From: Lentzea alba
Lineage (GTDB): Bacteria; Actinomycetota; Actinomycetes; Mycobacteriales; Pseudonocardiaceae
DNA length: 64,000 nt
Reading direction: 5' to 3'
Assembly (NCBI RefSeq): GCF_011067745.1
Contig: NZ_JAAMPJ010000007.1
Coordinates: 124,001-188,000 of the forward strand
This document shows positions 51,458 to 59,587 of the stretch, piece by piece. The notes under the pieces were generated by a model, which was given only the letters and a program-made list of their open reading frames with translations, was not told the origin of the DNA and searched no databases. How positions within the stretch are numbered: the stretch's first letter is position 1; every line of letters begins with the position of its first letter. The translations under genes and the position numbers were made by a program.

Positions 51458-52627
51458 GTGGACGTTGTGAGCACCGACCGCGGTGACGTGCCGCCCACGC
51501 GGGACCCGATTCCCGCTGTGCTGCGGGTCAGCGCGGCGTTGAGCTGGCGCTTTCTGGTCGTGGTCGCGGCGCTCTACATCGTCGGTGTCATCTTCAGCAG
51601 GCTGGCGGCACTCGCCGTCCCGCTCGCGATCGCGCTGCTGCTGGCAGCCTTGCTCGCACCGGCCGTCGATTTCCTGATGGCGCACCGGGTTCCCAGAGGT
51701 CTCGCCACCGCGCTGGTGCTGGTCGGCGGACTGCTCCTGCTCGGCGGAATGCTGACGTTCGTCGTGGTGACCTTCGTCAACGGCCTGCCGGACCTGGCCG
51801 CGCAACTGGCCCGCAGCATCGACGCGATCTCCGGCTGGCTGGTCGACGGCCCGCTGCAGCTGAGCGAGACGCAGCTGCGCGACTTCGCCGACCGGATCGT
51901 GAAAACGTTGCAGGACAACCAGTCTGGCATCACGACGGGCGCCATCACCACCGCGGCGACCGTCGGCGAGACCTTCGCCGAGATGCTGCTGGTGCTGTTC
52001 GCGCTCGCGTTCCTCCTCTACGACGGTCCCCGGATCTGGCAGTTCCTCATCCGCGTCGTTCCCGACGGACCCCGCAGGCGGGTCGACGTGGCAGGCCGGC
52101 GCAGCCTCGCCGCACTGGTCAGCTACGTCCGCGCCACCGGAGCGGTCGCGGTGGTGGACGCGATCGGCATCGGCATCGGACTGGCCGTGCTGCGCGTGCC
52201 GCTGGCGGTTCCGTTGGCGGCGCTGGTGTTCATCTGCGCGTTCGTCCCGATCTTCGGTGCGGTGGTGGCCGGCGCCGTCGCCATCCTCATCGCGCTCGTC
52301 GCGAACGGTCCCCTGACCGCGGTGATCGTCCTGATCATCGTCATCGCGGTGAACCAGTTGGAAAGCCACATCCTGCAACCGTTCCTGCTCGGACGCGCGG
52401 TGAAGCTGCACCCGCTCGCGGTGGTGCTGGCCATCGCGGCCGGCCTGCTCGTCGCAGGCATCGCGGGCGCACTGCTCGCCGTTCCCCTGCTGGCGGTGCT
52501 CAACTCCGCGATCCGCTCCCTGCGCAGCGAGGCAGACGAACACGTGTTACCCGCCGACGTGCACACCAGCCAACCCGAGGAGTCCGGCCCGGACGAACCC
52601 GGCCTGGACACCGAAGCCGACAAGTGA
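51458..52627 (+). CDS. AI-2E family transporter
   Basis: The 389-residue membrane protein has about eight transmembrane segments and the family landmarks: N-terminal pair of helices (LVVVAALYIVGVIFSRLAAL, PLAIALLLAALLAPAVDFL), a soluble helical loop, then LAFLLYDGPRIWQFL, FVPIFGAVVAGAVAI and AVNQLESHILQPFLLGRAVK, the diagnostic segment. GTG 51458 and GTG 51467 are both possible; GGAGG precedes. Transport substrate unknown. The downstream desaturase may be co-transcribed. Confidence 0.88.
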   Translation: MDVVSTDRGDVPPTRDPIPAVLRVSAALSWRFLVVVAALYIVGVIFSRLAALAVPLAIALLLAALLAPAVDFLMAHRVPRGLATALVLVGGLLLLGGMLTFVVVTFVNGLPDLAAQLARSIDAISGWLVDGPLQLSETQLRDFADRIVKTLQDNQSGITTGAITTAATVGETFAEMLLVLFALAFLLYDGPRIWQFLIRVVPDGPRRRVDVAGRRSLAALVSYVRATGAVAVVDAIGIGIGLAVLRVPLAVPLAALVFICAFVPIFGAVVAGAVAILIALVANGPLTAVIVLIIVIAVNQLESHILQPFLLGRAVKLHPLAVVLAIAAGLLVAGIAGALLAVPLLAVLNSAIRSLRSEADEHVLPADVHTSQPEESGPDEPGLDTEADK

Positions 52628-52671
52628 ACCCCCACAACGGCTCCACACAGCCATCTACCCGGAGCAGATAC

Positions 52672-53712
52672 ATGACCTCAACGCACGCCGTCCCGACAGA
52701 CACGGCTGACCGCCCCCGCGGCAGCGACTTCGCCCGCCTCACCAAGGAACTCAAAGCCGCCGGCCTGCTGAATCGGCGGCGCGGCTACTACCTGCTGCGG
52801 ATGGCGGTCAACGCGCTGCTGCTCGGCGCGATCGCCGTGACGTTCGCGCTGCTGGGCGACTCCTGGTGGCAACTGGTCACGGCAGCCGTTCTGGCCGTGG
52901 CCTCAACACAGCTGGCGTTCATCGGGCACGACGCCGGGCACCGGCAGATCTTCCGCAGTCATCGCAACAACAACGTCGTCGGACATCTGCACGGCAGCCT
53001 CACCGGCATCAGCTACCAGTGGTGGGTCGCCAAGCACAACCGCCACCACGCCAACCCCAACCACGAGGACCACGATCCGGACATCGAGATCCACGCCCTC
53101 GCGTTCAGCCGTGCGCAGGCTGCTCAGAAACGCGGCCTGTACAGCTGGATCACCAAACACCAGGCGTTCCTGTTCTTCCCGCTGTTGCTCGCGGAAGCCG
53201 CCGTGCTGCGCATCTCCGGCCTCGTCGCGTTGTGCCGCAACGAACTGCGCAACCCGTGGCGCGAAGCCGCGCTCCAGATCCTGCCGATGATCGCCTACCT
53301 GACGGCGGTGTTCCTCGTGCTGTCGCCGGCGAAGGCAATCGTGTTCATCGCCGTGCACCAAGGCCTCATGGGCGTCTACCTCGGCTGTTCTTTCGCACCC
53401 AACCACAAGGGAATGCCGATCATCACCGAGGGCCAGCGCCTCGACCACCTCCACAAGCAGGTGCTCACCTCCCGCAACGTCACCGGCGGCAGGTGGGTCG
53501 ACGCCCTGCTCGGCGGCCTCAACCACCAGATCGAGCACCACCTCTACCCGCACATGCCCCGCCCGAACCTGCGGCGCGCGCAACCCGTCGTCGAGAACTT
53601 CTGCCTGCGGCACGGCATCCCGTACAGCAAAACCACCCTGCGCCACTCCTACGCCCAGGTACTGCGCCATTTGCACGATGCCGGATCACCACTGCGCCAC
53701 CCGGCACAGTGA
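52672..53712 (+). CDS. Membrane fatty acid desaturase
   Basis: The 346-residue protein has the three histidine boxes of acyl desaturases: HDAGH (about 87), HNRHH (about 123) and HQIEHH (about 285), and four membrane segments in two pairs. The H-x-x-x-H, HxxHH and (H/Q)xxHH spacing places it with linoleoyl-CoA/DesA3-type enzymes. ATG 52672 follows CGGAGCAG; a GTG at 52624 overlapping the transporter stop is an alternative that would add 16 residues. It introduces a double bond using reduced ferredoxin or a reductase. Confidence 0.88.
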   Translation: MTSTHAVPTDTADRPRGSDFARLTKELKAAGLLNRRRGYYLLRMAVNALLLGAIAVTFALLGDSWWQLVTAAVLAVASTQLAFIGHDAGHRQIFRSHRNNNVVGHLHGSLTGISYQWWVAKHNRHHANPNHEDHDPDIEIHALAFSRAQAAQKRGLYSWITKHQAFLFFPLLLAEAAVLRISGLVALCRNELRNPWREAALQILPMIAYLTAVFLVLSPAKAIVFIAVHQGLMGVYLGCSFAPNHKGMPIITEGQRLDHLHKQVLTSRNVTGGRWVDALLGGLNHQIEHHLYPHMPRPNLRRAQPVVENFCLRHGIPYSKTTLRHSYAQVLRHLHDAGSPLRHPAQ

Positions 53713-53718
53713 ACGAGC

Positions 53719-53752
53719 AAAGCCCGCCGGTTGGACTCAACCGGCGGGCTTT
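53719..53752. terminator. Strong bidirectional terminator
   Basis: Perfect 14-bp arms AAAGCCCGCCGGTT/AACCGGCGGGCTTT with a 6-nt loop, between the converging desaturase and cold-shock genes. A and T ends serve both strands. Confidence 0.9.
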
Positions 53753-53799
53753 GGTGTTCGTGCGTGCACGTCGCTGGTCGACCAGCGGCGGAACGCGGA

Positions 53800-54003
53800 C
53801 TAGGCGGGGACGACGTTGTCCGCCTGCGGGCCCTTCTGGCCCTGCGTGATCTCGAAGGAGACCTTCTGGCCTTCCTGGAGCTCGCGGTAGCCCTGGGCGG
53901 CGATGTTCGAGTAGTGCACGAAGACGTCGGCGCCACCGCCGTCCTGCTCGATGAAGCCGAAGCCCTTTTCAGAGTTGAACCACTTGACGGTTCCGGTGGC
54001 CAT
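53800..54003 (-). CDS. Cold-shock protein, CspA family
   Basis: The 67-residue protein has RNP1 KGFGFIEQ and RNP2 DVFVHYSNI with the N-terminal ATGTVKWFN, full family length. It binds single-stranded RNA and DNA. ATG 54003 (MATG) is preferred over upstream codons. A second, shortened family member lies at 58153. Confidence 0.95.
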   Translation of the reverse strand: MATGTVKWFNSEKGFGFIEQDGGGADVFVHYSNIAAQGYRELQEGQKVSFEITQGQKGPQADNVVPA

Positions 54004-54088
54004 GTGCACTCCAACCATGATTCGGCACCCGCACGATGCGGAGCCGGAGGTGATCCGTCATGGCCCTCAGAGACGCTGAACAGCAAAA

Positions 54089-54113
54089 CGCCCGTGACAC
54101 GTGATCACGGGCG
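54089..54113 (-). terminator. Hairpin terminator after the transglutaminase-like gene
   Basis: Arms CGCCCGTGA/TCACGGGCG with a 7-nt loop; reading on the minus strand it is followed by TTTT. It separates the gene ending at 54265 from the cold-shock gene. Confidence 0.75.
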
Positions 54114-54264
54114 ACCGGTACTTCGGAACCATGACTGATGGCACCACACTACACCGACCACTCGGCGACACCGCGCTCGACGCAACACCGGTGCCGCCAC
54201 GCGCCGCCGTGCCCACACCCATGCGGTTCAAGAGAACGACTTCCGCGGGTGCGCCGCGTCATCG

Positions 54265-55086
54265 TCAGGCAGGCGCGAAGTCCTCTTCGGCGTGGACGAC
54301 CATCGACTCCAGCAACGGGCCGCCGAAGGTGGTGGCCATGGCGACATCGGCGGCGTCCCTGCCACGACCGATGACGACGCGCCCTTTGCGGGGCGTGTTG
54401 TTGCGCGGGTCGAAGGTCCACCAGCGGTCACCCAGCCAGACCTCGATCCATGCGGCGAAGTCCATCGGCGCCCCGTCGGGAGGCACGTCGAGGTCCGGCA
54501 GGTAGCCGAAGACGTAGCGGGCCGGAATGTTGAGCGCCCGGCAGAACGAGATCGCCAGATGCGCGAAGTCGCGACAGACGCCGACGCCCGCGGCGTTGAC
54601 GTCGGCCGCGGTGGACAGCGCGGTGGAAGTCCCGTAGCCGAAGCTCAGGTGGTCGTGGACGTACTGGCAGATCTGCCGCACCCGGCGACAGCCGCGCGGC
54701 TGCGCTCCGAACCTCGACCAGGCCTCGTCACCGAGAGCGTCGGAAAGGCAGTAGCGGCTGGGCAGGGTGTACAGGAGCACGTCGTCCGGAAGATCCGCAG
54801 GCGTCGCTTCCGGAGCATCCTCATCGGTGTCCTCGACGCGGTCCGGCACAACGGCCAGCGCACTGTAGTGCAATGTGGACGGACCGACCGGCAGGACCAC
54901 TCGGGTGCAGGGATTGCCGTACAGGTCCCGGTAGTGCCGCAGGGCCAGGTCAGGCTCGAACACCAGCCGTTCGCAGGTCACCCGCAGGTCCTGGTCCTCG
55001 ACAGGTCTCACTTGGAACACTGTTGAGGTCGGCACCTCTGCGCGGTAGGTGAAGGTGCACCCGATGCGCAGCAGCCGGGTGCTCAC
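54265..55086 (-). CDS. Transglutaminase-like cysteine-protease-fold protein
   Basis: The 273-residue protein begins at GTG 55086 with GAGGAG upstream. N-terminal part is the usual beta-rich region; the core has GVGVCRDFAHLAISFCRALN (Cys171) and WWTFDPRNN (Asp226). Where the catalytic His is expected (MDF-H-AW in the classic triad) the sequence is MDFAAWIEVWLG, with Ala at 211, so the triad looks incomplete. Some relatives may also vary here. Function could be non-catalytic or use another residue. Confidence 0.82.
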   Translation of the reverse strand: MSTRLLRIGCTFTYRAEVPTSTVFQVRPVEDQDLRVTCERLVFEPDLALRHYRDLYGNPCTRVVLPVGPSTLHYSALAVVPDRVEDTDEDAPEATPADLPDDVLLYTLPSRYCLSDALGDEAWSRFGAQPRGCRRVRQICQYVHDHLSFGYGTSTALSTAADVNAAGVGVCRDFAHLAISFCRALNIPARYVFGYLPDLDVPPDGAPMDFAAWIEVWLGDRWWTFDPRNNTPRKGRVVIGRGRDAADVAMATTFGGPLLESMVVHAEEDFAPA

Positions 55087-55142
55087 AGGCAACTCCTCGG
55101 CGGCAGGAAGGCTCGGACTGTTCGACCGGGGTGGGGCGGTGA

Positions 55143-55298
55143 TCAGCGCACCTGCTCCGGGATGTGGTCCAGCGCGCCCAGCACGTGCACTGCGAGGCCT
55201 CGTGCGTCCTTCTTGCTGAGCTTGGCATGCGCGGACAACACTTCCTGGACGAGCCTGACTCTGCGCTCGTACAAAGTCACATAGGTCGACGCGGTCAT
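55143..55298 (-). CDS. Small conserved protein (DUF6307-like)
   Basis: The 51-residue protein (ATG 55298) reads YVTLYERRVRLVQEVLSAHA then LAVHVLGALDHIPEQVR, the pattern I recall for DUF6307: a helical mini-protein. Its ATG overlaps the stop of the DUF5994 gene by 4 nt, so the two are coupled. Function unknown. Confidence 0.65.
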   Translation of the reverse strand: MTASTYVTLYERRVRLVQEVLSAHAKLSKKDARGLAVHVLGALDHIPEQVR

Positions 55299-55807
55299 GA
55301 GGTGCACCTGCTCTTCTGTTCTGGGATTCGTTCGATCGGCGTGGTCACGCTGACACCCGCGGCGAGCAACTCGTCGACGCTCTGGGAGTTGTCGCGAGCC
55401 GCGGCCAGCATCATGGTCTGGTGTGCGGCGGTAGCGTGAGTGTTCGACGGCACGACGAGCAGCGTGAGACGGCGCTTGTCCGCCGCGAGCACGTCCACGG
55501 TGTGCGCGGGCCTGGAGATGAACCCGTCGAGCCGGATCTGGCGGCCACCACTGATGATGCGGCGGGGCGCGGAGTCCCACTCGGTGAGGTTGTAGCTGAC
55601 CCGCAGGACGTCGCCCAGCCGAACTGCCAGCGTTGCGAGCAACGCCGGCAGTTCGGCGGCGAGGTCCCGGGAACGTGGCCACCAGGCACCGTCGACATGC
55701 CCCGTCGTGGGCGCCTTCGGCCGCAATCGCAATCGTTGCGGGTGCCGAGGCCGCTCGGTGACCGCAGTGGCCACTGGGGCGATGGGAAGGTGGGGTGCCG
55801 ACGTCAT
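55295..55807 (-). CDS. DUF5994 family protein
   Basis: The 170-residue protein has the family run RLRLRPKAPTTGHVDGAWWP, ELPALLATLAVRLGDVLRVS, IRLDGFISRPAHTVDV and RRLTLLVVPSNT. Function is not established; members occur in actinobacterial stress or envelope neighbourhoods. It is coupled to the small gene downstream, and a decayed duplicate lies at 49948. Confidence 0.85.
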   Translation of the reverse strand: MTSAPHLPIAPVATAVTERPRHPQRLRLRPKAPTTGHVDGAWWPRSRDLAAELPALLATLAVRLGDVLRVSYNLTEWDSAPRRIISGGRQIRLDGFISRPAHTVDVLAADKRRLTLLVVPSNTHATAAHQTMMLAAARDNSQSVDELLAAGVSVTTPIERIPEQKSRCTS

Positions 55808-56204
55808 GCCGGAACTCCCGTCCCCGGCCGGAAACAGCCGGTATAGGTTTCGCCGAGCACGACATGAGCTTGACCACCCATGTGCGAGATGTTCTCGACA
55901 ACTCGACCCTACACCGATTCAGTCATGATCGACCGAAATGTTGCCAAATTTCGCAGAAAACGCTTCCAGTCAGGCAAACCTGCAGCTCAAAAACTCACAG
56001 CTGATCCTCAGGAAGCGTTCGTCGGTTTTTCTGATCAGGCAGAACTCGCTCATACGCGCCGGTGATGCGTGTAACATGGAGGCAAAAGTGCCGATTTTTC
56101 AACGGCCTCCTTGATCCTTCCCGAAATGGCCTGACGATCCATATCGGACCATTTGCTCGAACATCACCCGGCCAGAACACGCAGCCGGGGGACGGAGTAC
56201 CGAT
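55808..56204. other. AT-rich spacer with possible RNA structure
   Basis: No gene. AACGCTTCC at about 55962 and GGAAGCGTT at about 56014 could pair over a loop of about 43 nt and are followed by GGTTTTT. A leader or small RNA is conceivable but not shown. Promoters of the DUF5994 and GNAT genes should be here. Confidence 0.35.
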
Positions 56205-56798
56205 ATGAGCACGTCGACCTGGACCACGCACGCGTTGACCACGGAGCGGCTGACCTTGCGGCCCTGGCTGGTCGACGATGCACAGGCCGCGCTGGATGTC
56301 TACGGCCACGCCGAGGTGACTCGCTGGCTCAGCCCCGACATGGACCGGGTGCCCGACCTCGCGGCCATGCGGCTGCTGCTGCAGCAGTGGAGCGCCGAAG
56401 CCGCCCGGTTGCCTGCTCCGGCAGGCCGATGGGCCATCCAACGCAACACCGACGACCGTGTGATCGGCGGCGCCATCCTGCTCCCGCTACCGCCGGGCAA
56501 CGAGGATCTGGAGATCGGCTGGCAGCTGCGCCCCGACGCCTGGGGCAACGGCTATGCGACCGAGACCACCCATGCGCTGGCCGCCTGGGCGTTCAGCCAG
56601 GACGTCCAGGAGATCTTCGCCGTCGTCCGGCCCGGCAACGCCCGCGCCGCGGCCACCGTCCGGAACAACGGCATGCACTGGGTCGGCGAGACCACCAAGT
56701 ATTTCGGTGTCGAACTGCAGGTGTTCCGGCTCCGTGCGGCCGACCTCGACCTGGCGGCACCCACAGCGCTCGGGCCGCCCAACCTCAGTGGCGACTGA
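56205..56798 (+). CDS. GNAT-family N-acetyltransferase (RimJ-like)
   Basis: The 197-residue protein fits the RimJ/RimL subgroup: LTTERLTLRPWLVDDAQAAL at the N-terminus, the acetyl-CoA loop LRPDAWGNGYATE and the C-terminal VRPGNARAAATVRNNGMHWV. It transfers an acetyl group to an amine, often protein N-termini or small molecules; substrate unknown. A dehydrogenase gene follows after 53 bp. Confidence 0.88.
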   Translation: MSTSTWTTHALTTERLTLRPWLVDDAQAALDVYGHAEVTRWLSPDMDRVPDLAAMRLLLQQWSAEAARLPAPAGRWAIQRNTDDRVIGGAILLPLPPGNEDLEIGWQLRPDAWGNGYATETTHALAAWAFSQDVQEIFAVVRPGNARAAATVRNNGMHWVGETTKYFGVELQVFRLRAADLDLAAPTALGPPNLSGD

Positions 56799-56851
56799 CT
56801 CCCTCTGTCGCGCTGCCGCGGACACCCCACCATCGAAGAAACAAGGCACAC

Positions 56852-57988
56852 GTGGATCAGCTCAGCCTCGGAGTCATCGCACAGTCCCGCAAGGAGAACG
56901 AACTCCGGCTTCCCATCCACCCGCTGCACCTGGCTCGGATCGACGCGGATCTTCGTGACCGGATCTACCTCGAACACGGCTATGGAGAACGCTTCGGCGT
57001 CTCCGACGAGCAACTCACCGCATCCGTCGCGGGGTTGCGCTCGCGCGAGGAGCTCATCGCGGAATGCGATGTGATCCTGCTGCCCAAACCGCTCGCCGAG
57101 GACGTCGCGGAGCTGAGGGAGGGACAGGTGCTGTGGGGATGGCCGCACTGCGTCCAGGACGAGAAGCTCACGCAGCTGGCCGTCGACCGGCGGCTGACGC
57201 TCATCGCCTTCGAGGCGATGAACCACTGGACCTCCGACGGTTCGTTCGGCCTGCATGTCTTCCACAAGAACAACGAGCTCGCCGGCTACTGCTCGGTTCT
57301 GCACGCCCTGCAGCTCATCGGCTCGACCGGCGACTACGGGCGTCGGCTGCGCGCCGTCGTGATCGGTTTCGGCGCAACCGCGCGAGGCGCCGTGACCGCC
57401 CTCAACGCGCACGGGGTGCACGAGGTCAACATCCTCACCAACCGCGGCGTCGCGGCCGTCAGCTCGCCGATCCACTCCGCGCGGATGGTCCACTTCGACC
57501 ACGACGCCGCCAATCCGCGGCGCAGTCACGCCTTCACCGACGCCGGCCGCGTGCCGCTGGCGGGGTTCCTCTCGGAGCACGACATCATCGTCAACTGCGT
57601 GCTCCAGGACACCGACGCGCCGCTGACGTTCCTCATCAACGACGATCTGTCCACTTTGGCCTCGGGAACGCTGGTGGTCGACGTCTCCTGCGACGAGGGC
57701 ATGGGCTTCGAATGGGCGCGCCCCACCTCGTTCGCACAGCCGGACTTCCTGGTGGGAGACCACGTGCACTACTACGGTGTCGACCACAGCCCGTCCTACC
57801 TGTGGAACTCGGCGACCTGGGAGATCAGCGAAGCACTGCTCCCGCACCTGCGCACGGTGCTCAGCGGCGTCTGGGACTCCAGCGAGATCATCCGGCGTGC
57901 CATCGAGATCCGCGACGGAACCATCCTGAACCCCCGCATCCTCTCGTTCCAACACCGATCATCGGAGCACCCGCATGCCCGCGTCTGA
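56852..57988 (+). CDS. N5-(carboxyethyl)ornithine synthase / alanine-dehydrogenase-like protein
   Basis: The 378-residue protein belongs to the alanine dehydrogenase/PNT superfamily. The N-terminal KENELRLPIHPLHLARI corresponds to substrate-binding residues, and the Rossmann core AVVIGFGATARGAVTALNAH holds the NAD site. AFEAMNHW and VDVSCDEGMGFEWARPT match the carboxyethylornithine synthase branch, which reductively couples pyruvate with ornithine or another amino acid. GTG 56852 follows AAGG. The exact substrate is unknown. Confidence 0.82.
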   Translation: MDQLSLGVIAQSRKENELRLPIHPLHLARIDADLRDRIYLEHGYGERFGVSDEQLTASVAGLRSREELIAECDVILLPKPLAEDVAELREGQVLWGWPHCVQDEKLTQLAVDRRLTLIAFEAMNHWTSDGSFGLHVFHKNNELAGYCSVLHALQLIGSTGDYGRRLRAVVIGFGATARGAVTALNAHGVHEVNILTNRGVAAVSSPIHSARMVHFDHDAANPRRSHAFTDAGRVPLAGFLSEHDIIVNCVLQDTDAPLTFLINDDLSTLASGTLVVDVSCDEGMGFEWARPTSFAQPDFLVGDHVHYYGVDHSPSYLWNSATWEISEALLPHLRTVLSGVWDSSEIIRRAIEIRDGTILNPRILSFQHRSSEHPHARV

Positions 57989-58139
57989 CCTGCAGACCGC
58001 TGCACTGACCGGCGGCTCCGACGCTGCCGACATCTGTGCTGTGTGCCCACACCCGTCGCACGAGCACGACCCGATCGGCGTTCGCTACTGCGTCGCGACC
58101 ACGGCCGGCGCGCTGTCCCGGGACTGCATCTGCCGGTGA
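57975..58139 (+). CDS. Small Cys/His-rich (zinc-ribbon-like) protein
   Basis: The 54-residue protein (ATG 57975) overlaps the end of the preceding gene by 14 nt in another frame. It has CAVCPHPSHEHDPIGVRYC then RDCICR: six cysteines and three histidines arranged C-x2-C ... C ... C-x-C. The ending resembles a family of small actinobacterial proteins with a CPHP--HD-I--R-C core. Metal binding is inferred. Function unknown. Confidence 0.7.
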   Translation: MPASDLQTAALTGGSDAADICAVCPHPSHEHDPIGVRYCVATTAGALSRDCICR

Positions 58140-58152
58140 CGCACGACGCCTG

Positions 58153-58293
58153 ATGCAGGGAAACGTAAAGTGGCTCAACGCGAAGAAGGGCTTCGGCTTC
58201 CTCTCCCGCGAGAACGGGCCTGACGTCCTCGTGCACTACTCGGAGATCGAAGTCACTCACGGCCCCAAGGCCACCTCCGTCCGCGCCGTCTGA
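58153..58293 (+). CDS. Miniature cold-shock protein
   Basis: Only 46 residues: MQGNVKWLNAKKGFGFLSRE then NGPDVLVHYSEIEV keeps RNP1 and RNP2, but THGPKATSVRAV follows at once. Compared with the 67-residue CspA at 53800, a block of about 20 residues containing strand 4 is missing, as if an in-frame deletion joined the two ends. It may be a non-folding remnant or a functional mini-domain. ATG 58153; no strong RBS. Confidence 0.6.
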   Translation: MQGNVKWLNAKKGFGFLSRENGPDVLVHYSEIEVTHGPKATSVRAV

Positions 58294-58468
58294 CCTCACA
58301 CCGTGCTCCTACCAGCTGACACACGCTGACGGAGACACCGACCCGGTGCCCCTCGACCATCCCCCGATCGAGGGGCACCGGCCTCATTACACCCGGTTTT
58401 GCCCCACCACACGCGAGTTCGCATCACCGCCCGCACGCGGTGCACGCTCCACAAAGGACGGTGAGCGC

Positions 58469-58852
58469 ATGCCTCACACCCCAGAAGACACTGCGGTCTT
58501 CGCCCGACGCCTACGCCTCGCTACCGGATTCCTCGCATCTGAACGCGGATGGGTCTTGGAACACCTCACCGCGCTCGGCCTGCCGTTGCGGTCATTCCGC
58601 GACGACCAGATCGAACTGGAAATCAGCCTGAAGGACCGCCAGGGCCCCGAGCAACGACTCACCCTGGAATGCTGGATCGACCGCAGACCACGCCTGCACC
58701 TCGTCGCCACATCCTCGGAACGTGATCTGCCCACGGCACTGAGCGAGGTCTGCATCGAGCTGATCCGGCAGATCTACGAGGCCAGGACGCGCACTGATCC
58801 ACGCAGCAACCGTGCACTGAGGTTGGTGCCCGAATTGCCCAAGCACGAATAG
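58469..58852 (+). CDS. HPF/RaiA-like ribosome-associated protein 2
   Basis: The 127-residue paralogue of the 50506 protein shares IELEISLKDRQGPEQRLTLE and RTDPRSNRALRLVPE. AAAGGA precedes ATG 58469. The same considerations on ribosome hibernation apply. Two copies of a stress-type factor within 8 kb suggest a duplicated block. Confidence 0.75.
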   Translation: MPHTPEDTAVFARRLRLATGFLASERGWVLEHLTALGLPLRSFRDDQIELEISLKDRQGPEQRLTLECWIDRRPRLHLVATSSERDLPTALSEVCIELIRQIYEARTRTDPRSNRALRLVPELPKHE

Positions 58853-58882
58853 TGGACCCAAGTCCCCCTCGGACACCAAAAT

Positions 58883-58898
58883 GTCGCAAATTTGCGAC
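58883..58898. repeat. 16-bp perfect palindrome GTCGCAAATTTGCGAC
   Basis: Lies just upstream of the recombinase remnant and downstream of the HPF-like gene. It could be an operator or a relic of an attachment/core site; no second copy was noticed in the window. Confidence 0.4.
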
Positions 58899-58908
58899 GT
58901 CTACGCGG

Positions 58909-58936
58909 CAGGTGCTCAAGTCCACTTGAGCACCTG
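58909..58936. terminator. Hairpin CAGGTGCTCAAGT-CC-ACTTGAGCACCTG plus TTTT
   Basis: Perfect 13-bp arms with a 2-nt spacer, followed on the plus strand by TTTT: a factor-independent terminator about 60 bp beyond the HPF-like gene. The tiny loop also allows an operator reading. Confidence 0.6.
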
Positions 58937-58969
58937 TTTTGCGTTTCGACGCCACAAGCAAAGCGCTGC

Positions 58970-59275
58970 CTCTACCGCCACGCCGTCAACGACGAACGCT
59001 CCAACCCCGCCACCAAAGTCCCCAAACCCCGGCGACAGCCCAGCAGCCGGCGAGCCCTGTCCGGCAAGCAGATGGACCAGCTCAACGACATCGTCGCCAC
59101 CACCGGCAACGACCCCCAACTCGACTCACTGATCATCCGGTTCCACACCTCGCCGGGCACAACGACACCAACAGCGACGCGGGCAACACCACGACCTACG
59201 TCCGCGCCACCCTTCAAAGAAGTCGCCACAGCCCTCGCCGCACTCACCGGTGAGCACCATCTGCTGAGCGCCTGA
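58970..59275 (+). pseudogene. Tyrosine recombinase (integrase) remnant
   Basis: The N-terminal piece reads CLYRHAVNDERSNPATKVPK and LSGKQMDQLNDIVATTGNDP with QLDSLIIRFH, the core-entry region of tyrosine recombinases. It jumps directly to a C-terminal piece, in a second frame, GHNDTNSDAGNTTTYVRATL, which includes the Tyr-containing motif. The last part (EVATALAALTGEHHLLS) returns to the first frame. The catalytic middle is deleted, so the element that used it is dead. Confidence 0.75.
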
Positions 59276-59587
59276 CAGATTCCAGAACAGCCCCGAGTCA
59301 TCGCTCGATCGCCCTCAGGGCGCGGGCAGTCACTCGCGAAGCTGGAGCACCGTTCTCGGCTGTTTCGTCCAGGCTGGTTCTTTGAGGAGCACGACCCTAC
59401 CCATGGCATTACGTGCGCACTGGATTTGGTCCACACTGAAACGACTGTGAACACCGGTGATCTCGCAGCTGCTCAACACTTCCCCGGTTCGGGTCACAAG
59501 CCGTTCGGCTCCTCGCTTGGAGGTTTTCCAAGCGGTACCAAGGAAACCGCACAGCGCGTTCAGTGAGCGCCAAGGCGAGAGGATCCC
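59276..59587. other. Intergenic region, no gene seen
   Basis: About 310 bp. A minus-strand stretch near 59330-59460 (CARNAMGRVVLLKEPAW) has some protein-like look but no start or family. The 3' end carries GAGAGG for the next gene. Confidence 0.35.

Noticed and set aside
58850..58880. tRNA-3'-end-like sequence ending GGACACCA before the recombinase remnant
   Set aside because: There is no TTC loop or matching T-stem and no upstream tRNA body, so neither a tRNA nor a clear attachment core can be claimed.
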